DNA of 64,000 bases from Filobasidium wieringae (lineage: Eukaryota; Basidiomycota; Tremellomycetes; Filobasidiales; Filobasidiaceae): the NCBI GenBank assembly GCA_001600055.1, contig BCIV01000014.1, positions 310,001 through 374,000 on the forward strand, read 5' to 3'. Below are positions 53,550 to 64,000 of the stretch, piece after piece. The position numbers and the translations under genes were made by a program. Within the stretch, counting starts at the first letter, position 1; every line of letters starts with the position of its first letter. The notes below the pieces were generated by a model. It had not been told where the DNA came from. It saw nothing but the letters and a program-made list of their open reading frames with translations, and made no database searches.

Positions 53550-54174
53550 GTCGATAATTCGGAAAGGAGACGATTGTTTAGTCGCGTTAGTCGAGATGTC
53601 AGTGATCGTGATCTGCCAATCAAAAGAGGCGAGAGGTCAGGTATGACATACATTTTCTCTGACTATATCGATTGATAGTTTGCGAAGGCTGTCTTGATTG
53701 TCTGTTTTGAGACTGAAACTTTCCCTTTTCGATATAAAAGGGGAAACCGAGATGTCCTTTGGAACGATCGAATTGATACGGAGCTGTAGATGTCGATCTG
53801 CAGGAGAAGTCTGAGTTATCCGAAGCAGGTTAACGGGAGAGAGGTCGAGTCTTCAAGTGTGTTTGTCCGTAGTTGAACGAGAATGATTGACGTCTGGCTG
53901 GCACAGCAACAACCAGAACGTCGGCGAACAGTCTCATCTCTGATCGGAACCAAGCTGTCTCATAAATTACGCGGAATGTCATCAAAAAGTACAAAGTAAA
54001 CAGTTTCGTCCAGGAGAAATTATGGATTTATTTTAGGGGAAATGCGGATACAGATTTTTGTGGATTTACGATTTCAAGAGGGTCGATTCTTCAATTCTTG
54101 TGAACCTCAAGAGTGAAACCGCTTCCACTAATTCGCTCACTTCCATCTATACCTCAACCACAATCACTCTTACC
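53550..54174. other. Divergent promoter of SNC1 and DBP9
   Basis: 625 bp without coding signal. The proximal DBP9 leader is CA/CT-rich (54130-54174). No conserved operator recognised. Confidence 0.45.
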
Positions 54175-56451
54175 ATGGATTCGAGTCTCTTGGAATCCTC
54201 ATCTACCTTCGCTTCCGATTACCTGTCCACCATCCTAGACGCTCGTATCCTCCGAGCCCTAGCCGATCTCTCCTTCACCCACCCTACACTCGTTCAAGCT
54301 CAGGCAATCCCACTGATCTTGCAAGGAAAAGATGTTCTAGCCAAGGCAAGAACAGGAAGCGGGAAGACCGCTGCTTATGGATTGCCAGCTATTCAGAAGG
54401 TTCTGCTCGCTAAAGCTGTGAGTCGCTCGGACGGGAATTGAAGACGATGGTTTGCTGAGTTTACATAACGACCGTAGAACGGGGACAGTACGGCAGCTAT
54501 CAGAGCACTCATCTTGGTACCTACGAGAGAACTCGCTCAGCAAGTCACTTTGTTCATCAAAAGCGCTATCAAGTACTGTGAAGGTGTTGTCGGAGTGATA
54601 AACGTTGCTTCAGGGAAATCAAAGTAAGCCTTTCGTGTCGACCCGTTAGTAAGTAGATATTGTCTGACTGAGTTATCTGTGTTAGCCTCGCCTTGGACGA
54701 TCTTCCTGATATTCTCGTAGCAACCCCCTCAAAATGTCTTGCACTTCTTCAATCCAAAGTCGGTTCAATTCCCCTTCTCTTTCATCTGTAACTTCACTAA
54801 CTATTTCTCTTGTACAGACAATCTCACTTCCTTCCCTTTCCCTCCTGATCATAGACGAAGCGGATCTCATTCTCTCTTACGGTCATTCAGCAGACGTCCA
54901 ACGTCTCCTTGATCCCTCTCAGGGATATGTCCCCCGAGTTGGGGTTCAGGGGGTACTGATGAGTGCCACCATGACCAACGATGTCCAGGCACTGAAGGGG
55001 TTGGCTTTAAGGAGTCCTGTAAGTGAACGCCGTTTCGAGCGTTACCAAGATTTAGAAGCTAAAACACATCTTCCTGCTCTCTGGTAAAATCAACTAAATA
55101 GGCAATCTTGACTCTCTCCGAACCTTCCTCTTCCTCCACCTTGACCCAATATTCGACGCATACTTCGGAAATGGATAAATTCCTGGTCCTCTATGTCCTC
55201 CTGAAGCTCAAGCTCGTCAAGGGAAAGTCTCTTATTTTCGTAAACACGGTCGAGAGGGGGTACAGGATCAGGTTGTTTTTGGAACAATTCGGGATCAAGG
55301 CTTGTGTTCTTAATGCGGAGATGCCTTTGAATTCGAGGTGAGTGAGGCGGCGGCTGTGAAGTGGATAGTGATGGTGGTGTTAAGAGGGGGCCTTGATTAC
55401 AGGTACCATGTTGTGGAGGAATTCAATCGAGGGGTTTATGATTATATCATCGCTACGGACGAAGCGGATCTTTCTACCGTCGATGAGATCAAGACGGAAG
55501 AAGCTGAGCCCAAGGAGGAAAGCACAGAGTTGATCCCCAGTGGATTGGTTGAGCCTGCTGAGGACGATGAAGAGGCTGAAGATGCCGAGGAGAAGGAGGT
55601 GGATCAGTCTAAAGAGGGAAGCAAGAAAGCTCAGAAACGAAAGGCGACGGAAGAGCCGGTTGTCCAAGGGAGATCAAGCAAGAAGGGAAGGAAGGAGGAC
55701 AAATCTTACGGTGTTTCTCGAGGAATCGATTTCGTCGCCGTGGCATGTGTCATCAACTTTGATCTACCCACCACAGCCAGTTCTTACACTCATCGAGTGG
55801 GACGGACCGCACGAGCAGGACAGACTGGGTTGGCGCTCTCGTTTGTCGTACCAAAGAAGGGGATCTCAAAGGACAAGCAGGTCCAAGTGGACACCGCCAA
55901 ACAGGACGAGAAGAGTTTTGCCAAGATCAAGGAGGCCGTCAAGGAGGATATGGGAGCCGATATCAAGGAATGGGACTTTGGGGGTAGGAAAAAGGAGATT
56001 GAAGGGTTCAGGTACAGGATGGAGGATGCCCTCAAGGCTGTCACTGCAAAACGAGTACAGGAGGCTAGAAGAGAGGAATTGAGGAGGGAGTTGTTGAACA
56101 GCGAGAAGCTCAAGGTGAGTCGCCATTCGAGAAAGAAGGCAATGGACTAGACTGATTCCTTGAAATCTTTCATAGACCCATTTCGCTGCCAACCCTCTGG
56201 ACTTTGCTTATCTGCGTCATGATGCTCCCTTGAACCCTGCTCGAGTTCAACCTCATATGAAACACGTCCCGACTTATCTGATGCCGAAGATCGCCAAGGT
56301 CCCCATCAATGAGGCTACGGAAGGCCATATCCCATTCGCCAACCGGGGACGAGGGGGAGGACGAGGTGGAGCTAGGGGCGGAAGAGGTGGTGGACGAGGC
56401 GGTCAGGGAGGACGAGGTGGGAAGAAATCGAACCCGCTCAAGAACTTCTAA
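54175..56451 (+). CDS. DBP9: DEAD-box ATP-dependent RNA helicase Dbp9 (DDX56)
   Basis: Nucleolar helicase for 60S ribosomal-subunit assembly. Seven exons: 54175-54417, 54478-54623, 54686-54758, 54818-55018, 55102-55337, 55403-56114 and 56176-56451. Motifs: Q motif [29 protein letters not shown], Ia [10 protein letters not shown], Ib [46 protein letters not shown], IVa [30 protein letters not shown] and [21 protein letters not shown]. Between motif IVa and V there is the long acidic/basic insert characteristic of Dbp9 ([17 protein letters not shown]…[30 protein letters not shown]). The C-terminus has the Dbp9 block [14 protein letters not shown]…[12 protein letters not shown] and a Gly/Arg-rich (RGG) tail ending NPLKNF. 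The ATG at 54175 has context CCATGG; an earlier in-frame ATG at 54058 lies in the leader. Stops of DBP9 and SEC17 are 101 bp apart. Confidence 0.95.
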
Positions 56452-56552
56452 GAGCATTCCGTTCGATCTTGAACTTTTGTATTCGCTGGTTCTACAATAT
56501 CAGATGTAGATAGTACAGTGCTACTTCGTGCTTCCATCCTCTCCAACTGTGT

Positions 56553-57722
56553 CTACGTCAAACCCTCGACCTCGCTCTCGAGACCCTTCTTGATCCTCAA
56601 CAGTACTCCGGTCTTCCAGTTATCCAACTTGGTCACTTGATCGTAGTTGAAGACGGCTTCCTGGAATCCCTCTACGTCCCCTTGTTCGCAAGCTTCCATC
56701 ACTTGCTGAGCGAATTTGTTTTCACGGGTAGAAGGGAAGGTCACATCCTTTGTAGCGAACGTTGAGAGCAGTCGCTGACAAGTGACGAGGTCCTGTTGAA
56801 CAACAGATCATCGTCAGCACGCATTTCCTCTGAATTCGATCATGCTAAACACTCACTCCCATTGCCATACTACACAAGGCAGCACGTAGCCAGTACTCCT
56901 TCACGCTGTACTTTGTCAGGGGACTGGATAAACTCCAATCCCCGACCTGCTCGTACAACTCGATCGATTTGCCTAGATCACCGATATCTGCGGAAAATTC
57001 CGCAGCGAGCTGGAAACATTGGTTGGCAGTGCTGTTCACAAGGGTACGAAGTCAGATGAGATTGAACGGAAACAGGAGGGGAGCCACTGACGCATTGGCC
57101 TCTTCTTGCTTGTACCACTCTCCCGCTCGAACGTAACTGTCTCTTGCTTTAGCAACATCCAGGTTGTCCTGTGCGTATACTTGAGCGATCTGATTATGAA
57201 TACCAGGTTAGAACAGGCTACCACAAGGTTAACTCAAAGGGAACTCGCCTCCTTCTCTCGGTCGGCTGCTTGACGGAAACTACCGGCTTTGATCAAGAGC
57301 TTGATAGTTTGATGCAGAGCGGAAATAGCGGCTATGAAGCAAGCTAGTTCAGACGAGCTATTCCATAGAAAGATTTCCGAAAAGATTCACCTTCGGGATC
57401 CGACTTCTTGTAACTCTTGGCAGCGTTGTGATAAGCGTTCATCGCATCGTTGTTCTCTCCACCTTTCAGTCGACAATCGGCTTCCCTAGATTTATAAAGT
57501 TATATTAGCTAATGGATAAAAATCATTTCTGTGCGATGACACTGACTTCTCGAAAGCGATCCCACTGGCTCTCCAGTTCTTCTCCACCTTGTAGGCATTC
57601 GCAGCTTGAGCGTACAGATCACCAGCATCTTCCCATTTAGAGGAAGCCGAGCTGAACCATCCTCCGGAAGAGTTTGCCTTTTTCTCGGCTGCTTTCAAGA
57701 TCTTATCTGCGTCTGAAGACAT
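56553..57722 (-). CDS. SEC17: Alpha-SNAP, Sec17
   Basis: SNARE-complex adaptor that recruits the ATPase Sec18/NSF to disassemble SNAREs after membrane fusion. Starts MSSDADKILKAAEKKANSSGGWFSSASSKWEDAGDLYAQAANAYK, the standard alpha-SNAP N-terminus with the membrane-binding loop GGWF. TPR-like helices follow: NDAMNAYHNAAKSYKKSDPEAA, RQAADREKEIAQVYAQD, ARDSYVRAGEWYKQEEANASTANQCFQLAAEFSADIGDLGKSIELYEQVG, KEYWLRAALCSMAMGD. The C-terminal region ends FQEAVFNYDQVTKLDNWKTGVLLRIKKGLESEVEGLT, including the conserved Leu before the last residue pair needed to stimulate Sec18 ATPase. Expected size about 290 residues. Six or so short introns. Together with SNC1 a few kilobases away it belongs to the same fusion machinery, though nothing indicates co-regulation. 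Confidence 0.94.
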
Positions 57723-58068
57723 GGTAACGTGTCTGATGGAGTGGTAAGGGCGGTTGGAATGGTTTGTGTATGTGCAGAATGGCTTGAACTATTATCGACG
57801 ATCAGCATATCTTGTGCGCAGGAGCTTAGCAACGTCATAACAGAAGGGTCGTGATGATGAATGATCCGCGGTGCGATAGCCTCATCGCGTTTCAGTCGTT
57901 ACAAAGGGCATGTTTCAGAACGACGCTATATAAGTTGGATTTCCACCAAGAGGGAGATCATCTCAACTAAGGAGACCTTCCAATCTAGGCCATTTACTCG
58001 AGATTATCGAAGTCTCTCGATCGATAACTCAACTTTGCTTATCAGGAGAGTCTTCTTAGCATTGCCTA
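57723..58068. other. Divergent promoter of SEC17 and membrane-protein gene
   Basis: 346 bp, no feature beyond T/C-rich leader-like sequence. Confidence 0.45.
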
Positions 58069-59592
58069 ATGTTCAAAAGCGGAGTGAGCCCTCTGCATAT
58101 CCGAAGACAATTGCCATGAACGTTGTCCTGACGGCACAAATATAGAGACAAAGATCTCCTCCAGAACATAAGTACTCGACAAAAGGCTCAAAACGACGCC
58201 AAAGGCAAATCGAAGGTGAGGCCATCTCAGCTGTGCCAATCGATGATCACTACTAATCGCAGCAACTACTATAGCTCAAGCAGATGAAACATCCTTGAAC
58301 AGTTTCTTACGATGGTTGGGATTTTGCTTCAATCGGGATGTCTCCCCTAGCTCCATGTTGATCATCATCACGGGAACTACGGCGTTCATTTCGTAAGTGT
58401 CAGCGTCGCATACGTACTCGTTAATTACGGATACTGAATCCCAACGGAAATAGGATCGTCTTCTCAAACTTGGCTGTCATTTTCTCGAGGTCTCTCTGCC
58501 TCCTCTGGTCGATCTGGACGATCGGACCGTGGTACTCCATCCTCTCCCGCCCAACCTCTATCCTTCTAGACGCGCTCTTCATCAAACTCGTCATGGCCAT
58601 CTTGACGCTCGTCAACGAATCCATCAATATCGGTTCGATAGTCGGTAGTGGCTGGTATGTTCTAGTCCCTTGCCTTTTGAGCGCAAGGACGGGGAAGGGT
58701 TATACTATAGGACAAGCGGCGGGGGGATATGTAGGGAGATCATTATACCCCGTTCCTCTTTTCCCCCCGATCGAGTTCCCTCCAATTCAAGGTTGGGGGT
58801 TGGATTTCATGGCGAGTCTTATCTCGTACTCGAAATGACACGCAGCTGACGAAAATTGTTCCCCACAGCTAGCTCAGGTGGTGGGAGGATTACACGAATC
58901 CCTTCATTCGGTAGGGCGGAGTATCCAAATCCAAACCCCACCCGAATTAATTGTGAGCTCGGCATCCCTTTCAATTTCCCGAGCGACCCTTGATTCGATA
59001 TTTTCCATCGAAATGAATCAGTGGATGGGCTGCTTAGGATTCCTAGCTGGTTTACAGTCAGTGAATCGCGCGTCATTTCGATCCCTTCCGGCTGAGTAGT
59101 TTCGTACAAATAGGTGTGCGGGGTACGACGCATTAACGTTCGTCCTCTACATCATCCGTGAGTCCGTCCACTCCACCGGCGCCGTACCAACGCTCTCACC
59201 CTCATGAATCGAACAGAAACGTTCAAGATCTGGTACACCCTCCGTCTCTTCATCCCCCCCTCGGTCCCCTCCCGACCTACCGTGGAGTCCAAGCTCATCC
59301 CCAACCTCTACTCGTTCTGGGTGTTGAGTGAAGTCGGAACGGTAATCGCATGTATCCCAGTCATCACGAGGGTGTTGGAGCGGACCGAGGTCTCATCACG
59401 TATCATCACCATGCTCGGCGTTTTAGTCCTAACCTGTTCATACCCTAGTCAAGGGCTAGGCGTGAGTCTCCCCGCTAATGAGAAACGAACGATGACCCGA
59501 TCACAAACCCATGCATAAATTAGGTATCCCAGCGGATCGTACAAAAGTCCATCTCCTTGTTCACTACCGATCCGACCGTGCGCAAACGATGA
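58069..59592 (+). CDS. Multi-pass membrane protein of unknown function
   Basis: Reconstructed from phase-matched exons: a 15-nt first exon 58069-58083 (MFKSG), 58146-58215, 58275-58393, 58454-58811, 58869-58954, then about 59028-59054, 59097-59158, 59216-59462 and 59523-59592. The N-terminus is basic and hydrophilic (KYSTKGSKRRQRQIEAQADE), followed by hydrophobic helices: SSMLIIITGTTAFISIVFSNLAVIF, LCLLWSIWTIGPWYSILS, LLDALFIKLVMAILTLVN, WMGCLGFLAGLQCAGYDALTFVLYII, FWVLSEVGTVIACIPVITRVL, and IITMLGVLVLTCSYPS. About seven membrane spans in total; the C-terminal VSQRIVQKSISLFTTDPTVRKR is cytosolic-looking. One intron (58812-58868) begins with GC rather than GT. I do not recognise the family; a weak similarity of LAQVVGGLHESLHSVGRSIQ to the RTA1-family helix is not enough to assign it. 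Exon borders in 58950-59220 are less certain. Confidence 0.62.
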
Positions 59593-59715
59593 CGAGACGA
59601 GACTCGAACCTCGCCTGCCGGTTGTAACCCCTATTCCCCCATCCCATGGATATAAAACCGACCGATCTTTCCTCACGCCCGACCCGTGACCTCGACCGAG
59701 AGACCGTCCCGACCT

Positions 59716-61365
59716 TTAAGCCCCCGTACCGGCCCCTCTCATCCAATTGACGACCCCGCCCTCTCCTCCCCAGACAAACTCCTTCCCGACCCTCCTCTGA
59801 TCGGCCTTGACGGGCTGCCAATCCACGGTCCATACCGGTTCTCCCGTCTGTACGGTGGATAGGCATGTCCGTTGAGCTACGTCCCAGTAACGCAAGGTCG
59901 AGTCGGCTCCTCTGTGCGATGGCAAGCGGGGGGGAGGATTAATTTCGTTTCCCTTCTCCTTTCCTCTCTCTCGCTCGCCCACAACCGCTCGACTCACCCA
60001 CTGACCAACCCCCTTCCATCAGGACTAGCACCCAAATCAAAGACCCAACTCGTATGCCCCTTGAGCTCCGCGACAGCCGCGCTCCCCCTCCCCGCCGACC
60101 CTGCCGAACCCGCGCGGACGTCGTGCAGTACGATCCTCTTATCGTCCGACCCCGAGAAAAGGTACTAGAAAAAAGAAAAAAACCGTTAGGGCATGGGAGA
60201 CGATCCGATCAGATCCGAAGAGATCCGAGAACGACGCTCACTTGAGAATCCCCGGACCAAGTCAGACCCCTGACGGCCATGGCATGGGACGTATGACTCG
60301 CCACCACCGCCCTCGTCTCCGCATCCAAGATATAAATCTGACCCGAATCGGTAGAAAGTGCCAGCGACCGTCCATCGGGGCTCTGTAAAAGAGATATGAT
60401 CCAAAAAAAAGTAAGGGAACAGAAAAACCTTGACGGATCGATCGAAATGACCCCCGAGGAGGACGTACGTAGAGCAACCTCATCCCGAACCCCTTCTTCC
60501 CGACCTGTACGATCTTGTCCAATCTCCCCAACGCGTCGGGTGTCGTGGTATATCCTTCTCGTTCTCGTTCATGTTCTCGGTCTTGTCCTGATGATGACGA
60601 TCGTTCCTGTTCCTGTGCTGACGATGGTGATTCCGACTCGAGAGCCTCAAGGGTAGAACTGGGGATGGTATAGAACCCGATCTTGGACCCTTGACCGGTA
60701 GATACCCAGGTGGGGGAGGTGGGATGGAGGGCGATGTGGAATGCCGAGACGCCTTGTCAAATCAAAATCAAAATCAAAGATCAAAAACCAAAAACCAAAA
60801 CCAATTCCCCAACCCGTACTCACCCTCCCCCTCCAACCTCCCCTTCCAACTCTCACACCCCCCCACCCCTCTCCCGCGCTGTAAATCAGTGAGCGCCACA
60901 GTCCCCTCTACAGAACAAGTCAACCCCCATCTCGCCCTCTCGTCTATGGAGAGGGAAGTTATCCCTAGGGTATGCGGATGGAGGGTGGTGCTGGGGGTTG
61001 AGGGGTTGGAGGGGTTCCTTATGGCGCACAAAGGCGGGGGGGAGGGGAAGAGAGGTTAGCAGGTTCGGATCGCAGGCCAAGTGGATGGGAATGGATGAGG
61101 ACCTACCAGATCTTCAAGGACCCATCGGCCGAGGTGGATACGACGTTGTTATCGTTGGTCCATTGAACAGCCCAGATGGCATCGTCATGCGCTATTCGTT
61201 CGCCGTCGATGCAAGGTTAGTTGAGACGACTCGACGTTTTGCGGACATGGACATGAAGGAGAAGGGAACGTACGTGCTGAAGATTGGTATTGCAGGTAAT
61301 GCGTCGACTATCGAGGGAACGTGAGCTTGGAGGTTGAACGTGTTTTGAGGGAAGGTATTTACCAT
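59716..61365 (-). CDS. SKI8: WD40-repeat protein Ski8 (WDR61)
   Basis: WD40 beta-propeller of the Ski complex, which feeds mRNAs into the cytoplasmic exosome; Ski8/WDR61 proteins also act in other complexes. Repeats in order: HDDAIWAVQWTNDNNVVSTSADGSLKIW, GVSAFHIALHPTSPTWVSTGQGSKIGFYTI, an insertion with low-complexity Ser/Glu/Arg, MRLLYSPDGRSLALSTDSGQIYILDAETR, AMAVRGLTWSGDSQ…LFSGSDDKRIVLHDVRAG, LKGHTSWVFDLGASPDGRGLVSGSRGADSTLRYWDVAQRTCLSTVQTGEPVWTVDW, and the last strand VWGGEGGVVNWM. The GHTSWVFDLG…WDV…C block is the strongest Ski8/WDR61 marker. The C-terminus is AGTGA. The first exon is unclear: the ATG 61365 (MVNTFPQNTFNLQAH) should join to a copy of the AHDDAIW motif, but the only acceptor with a good branch point (AATAG at about 61192) is out of phase with the GT donors present. 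The middle insert also carries repetitive CAAAATCAAAATC sequence (60765-60800). Confidence 0.8.
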
Positions 61366-62070
61366 TTTCGAGTTTTCTAGAATTGTTGAGGGAATTCAAA
61401 GTTGAGGAGATTGACGATTCGAGGTAAAGTCGAGTCCGAGGGTTGATGACGATCGATCGATACGTCCGGACATTGGGAAACGTGCGATGTCCGTTGTGGC
61501 CGTGAGTCATGCACCGGAGCCCCGCATTTGGAGGTGTCAAAGGGGGTTTGAGCTTTGAACCCTTAGTTGGTACGGGTTTCACCTGCAGTTGGGGGAATCC
61601 TCATCTTGCTCATAAGCCGACGGCTTTACGGGCTATACTCTATCCAATTACTCGACTGAGCTGATCTGTCACTAGGAACAACGGGACTGCATCACACCTG
61701 TTCATCTCGTTTGGGTTATGTACCAAACATCCGAATATATACCAGCGTCAGTCTCACCCGACCAGCATGTTCCGTCATCTACCTGGACCCAACTACGATC
61801 TCAGAGCGCCTTCCCCAGCTGGGTACATTCGTGTTCGTCGAGCAGAGCATGAAGATTGTAAAATTGTTAGATGAGGGCATGTAATCGTATCTTCCGGATC
61901 TTCAGCATCTCTCAGGCGCCGTCCACATCAAGACATATAATGGTACAAGAACTAAAGAGGTTCCAATGACAGTGACGGCCCGAGGATCGACCCAGAGATC
62001 GAAAGGTTGTACGCGCAATTTCCGTGTGTTCGTTCGAGGTTGGGAATTCAGAGTGTGCAAAAGACGCTGA
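61366..62070. other. Intergenic region
   Basis: 705 bp: upstream region of SKI8 and 3' flank of the right-edge gene. A tRNA-like segment at about 61600-61690 was examined and rejected. Nothing else seen. Confidence 0.45.
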
Positions 62071-64000
62071 TCAGGGCTTTCCCTTCTTGTAGCGCCTCTT
62101 GGAGAGGTCGGGCCGGTGGAGTATATAAAGATTCTTCTTGATCTGACGTTTACCCGGACCTTTTTCGTTCTCAGACTCGGTTTGCTCTCGTGCGGCTTGT
62201 GTCTGGTCGATCTCCCCGCTGCCCTCTTTACGGGAGGCTATCAGTTCGGCTATCTGACTGTCAATGTAGGATAGGACTTTCACGATGAAAGTCTCGGTGC
62301 TCGACCCTTTCCTAAACCGTACACTCCTCTCCTCGTCGTTCGAAAATGTGAACAATCGAGCGTACTCTTCCTCAGCCGTTGGACTAGGTAGATTTTCAAA
62401 CTGGTTAATGTAAACCCAGGCCGCCAAGAGCGGACGTTCTGCTAGCTCCTCTTTATCCGTTTCGAGCGAGGTAGACTCCAGGAATTCTTCCCGACGACGA
62501 TAGGCTGCTGCCTTTCTGCTTTTTTGGTTACCGCAACGCCATGTTCTTCTTCTCGACGCGACAGCTTGCGCTGGCTATGTGTCAAAAGTCAGCCGATGGA
62601 TACCGGATTCTACTACCCCGCAGTGGGTCGAACGAGTATAGAAACGAACCTTGCAAGATCCTCCATAAATATCGTAAGGTTCCCGAGTATTCTCCCTCTG
62701 TCCCCACAGATGTGGGAGTAAACCGAACATCACGTTACCATCCGCCAGTTCTTTTCCCATACATCTGACAAAACCATCTTCCATCACCGTTCTATCTCGC
62801 TCTGTAGTCTTATGTTCGTCGGGTATCCCCTTGGACAACCGTTCCAGTTCTTCCCAATTGACCAGTTTTGGTCCACCGTCCTTGCGATATGAACGGGCAT
62901 AAGTGTGAACAAAGACCTCACTCTGAGCAGGTAGAGGCTGTCGCTCTTCAGAAATCAGTTGTCCTTCAAGGTGCCCTTGCTCTCGGCCGGTAGGACCAAC
63001 ACGGTCTTTGGCTCTTGTGTCTTGGTTGGTATGATCGGGAAGGGTTCGTTGGTCAACTGATTGGAGAGGAGCGTTTCGTGTAACCGAGCCGAAAGAAGAA
63101 GACGAAGGGTACGGAGAGTATTCAGGGTAAAGGCGAAGCTGGTCACCGGGATCGAGTGGAGTAGAACACAATGGAGACGAAGTCCGGTGGTAGAGGCAAG
63201 TGGTAGAAGGAAGCTAGCCATCATCTCCATCAGGGCATTGTTGGTTTTTATCCTTATGAGAAGATGGAGGGCGATCTCGATATCGCTCAGCAAGGCTAGG
63301 CGAAGCAGAGCGATATGAAAAAGATGCAGAATGGGATACATCCCGTTGGGAAGAAGAGGGATGACCATCCGTCTGACAGCCGAGCGTTGGTCGAGAGAAT
63401 GTGTGATGTAGAGCTTCAGATACTGGCTGGTAATATTGTCGGGAAAGCGCTTGCTGCTGATACTGTTGATCAGAACCATCGACCCGTCTAGCTTGATTGA
63501 GTGCTTGTTGCCTAGCAAATAAAGTGGAGTACAACACTTGGTCAACGCTCAATGATACACCAAAGGCATGTCTTCCTATCAACTCTATCGTATCATGATC
63601 ATCCACTCACGTATAATGCCGTTCATGCGTGGTATCAGCATTTGGCTCGGACCGGACGGCGTCCTGATTACCGGTTTGAACAGGCGAATGCCTGTTCCTG
63701 GAAATCGGGCAACACAAAGGAGTTCTCAACCGGACTGTGTGTTATAGCAAGACAGAAAGTTTAGGTCGCTACGTATATAAGTGAAAAGCGAGATATCGAC
63801 CTACACTTCAACCGATCGCATCTAGGAGCTACCCATGTCAGCTTCAGCAATCGGAGCTGCTTCTTGAGCAGGCTTCTGCTCGGTCCTCTCAAAGCCTGGA
63901 CTCTTCTGGCCAGCTTCTTTTCATGTTTCTTGAGCTTGTTTTTCTTTTCCTTGCCTTTCTTCTGCTTAAGAGGAGCAATTGGTTGATTTCTGCGTGGGAA
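62071..64000 (-). CDS. Uncharacterised protein, 5'-truncated by window edge
   Basis: The 3' part of a gene running off the right edge. Exons compatible in phase: 64000-63801 (basic, KQKKGKEKKNKLKKHEKKLARR), 63697-63611 (RNRHSPVQTGNQDAVRSEPNADTTHERHY), 63511-63340 (Gln/Ser-rich QALNQARRVDGSDQQYQQQALSRQYYQP), 63213-62650 and 62574-62071. The 62650-63213 exon contains Ser/Pro-rich sequence, then VFVHTYARSYRKDGGPKLVNWEELERLSKGIP and FGLLPHLWGQREN. The final exon holds QAVASRRRTWRCGNQKSRKAAAYRRREEF, LAAWVYINQFENLPSPTAEEEYARLF and a charged end KNLYILHRPDLSKRRYKKGKP. A TAG codon in the same frame lies inside the region 63214-63339 and is removed only if that 126-nt segment is an intron. I recognise no domain. 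The joining of the lysine-rich exon at 63801-64000 is the weakest step and may belong to another gene. Confidence 0.5.

Noticed and set aside
59588..59660. tRNA candidate on the minus strand with a B-box-like AGGTTCGAGTCTC
   Set aside because: The B-box-like motif is clear, but no 7-bp acceptor, D arm or anticodon arm can be folded around it and no T-run terminator follows; T stem fails after one or two pairs. It lies in the 3' flanks of two convergent genes.
61600..61690. tRNA-like segment (AGCTCAGTCGAG…, minus strand) resembling a D arm and an anticodon stem
   Set aside because: No T arm with TTCRA and no matching acceptor stem; the D loop would be 17 nt. At most a decayed fragment.
62955..63545. 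196-codon minus-strand open frame overlapping the right-edge gene
   Set aside because: Hydrophobic, Leu/Thr-rich translation looks like a shadow; the alternative frame gives Ser/Gln-rich then folded sequence that continues in phase through two introns to a sensible C-terminus.

Overview
This 64 kb window is nuclear DNA of a basidiomycete yeast, most likely a tremellomycete of the Cryptococcus/Kwoniella type. The evidence is the gene density, the many very short GT-AG introns (mostly about 45-80 nt) that interrupt almost every gene, pyrimidine-rich leaders, an intron-bearing nuclear tRNA, and proteins whose closest recognisable relatives are fungal (Prp16, Dbp9, Trs130, Naa25, Srk1/Rck2, Sec17, Snc1, Aro4). 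No viral, plasmid or transposon coding sequence was recognised. Exon joins were worked out by eye from splice signals and reading-frame phase, so terminal exons are the least certain parts.

Left part (1-10.6 kb): the 3' half of an FMN-dependent (S)-2-hydroxy-acid (L-lactate) dehydrogenase; an RRM protein like fission yeast Vip1; a 2.7 kb gap carrying a perfect 36-bp palindrome; a 976-residue serine-rich protein of unknown function with an intron-bearing leader; a small three-helix DUF202 membrane protein; and a small convergent unknown gene.

10.9-26 kb, all minus strand: Trs130/TRAPPC10 (TRAPPII vesicle tethering), a 14-TM-type MFS drug:H+ antiporter, a paxillin-like LIM protein, and a membrane-anchored pepsin-family protease with unusual active-site triplets.

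26.5-43.4 kb: the spliceosomal DEAH ATPase Prp16 diverges from a zinc-knuckle SR-like protein; then a gene-poor stretch with a tRNA-Gly(UCC) that has a 13-nt intron; an Srk1/Rck2-like stress kinase with two unusually long introns; an RNA polymerase I A34.5-like subunit; and a soluble ABC-F ATPase.

43.9-64 kb: an unknown Lys/Ser-rich protein; the NatB auxiliary subunit Naa25; DAHP synthase (shikimate pathway) with an apparent 1-nt frame problem near its start; the exocytic R-SNARE Snc1; the ribosome-biogenesis helicase Dbp9; alpha-SNAP (Sec17); an unrecognised multi-pass membrane protein with a GC-AG intron; Ski8 (Ski complex/mRNA decay); and a 5'-truncated unknown gene at the right edge.

The genes do not form one pathway. 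Several belong to shared processes (membrane traffic: Trs130, Snc1, Sec17; RNA metabolism: Vip1-like, Prp16, zinc knuckle, Dbp9, Ski8, Pol I subunit), but this is ordinary eukaryotic gene order rather than a cluster. Four convergent pairs have stop codons only 40-135 bp apart. I found no convincing new defence or mobile system. The most checkable oddities are the DAHP synthase frame break, the protease catalytic motifs, the kinase's alternative 5' exon, the tRNA intron and the long palindrome.
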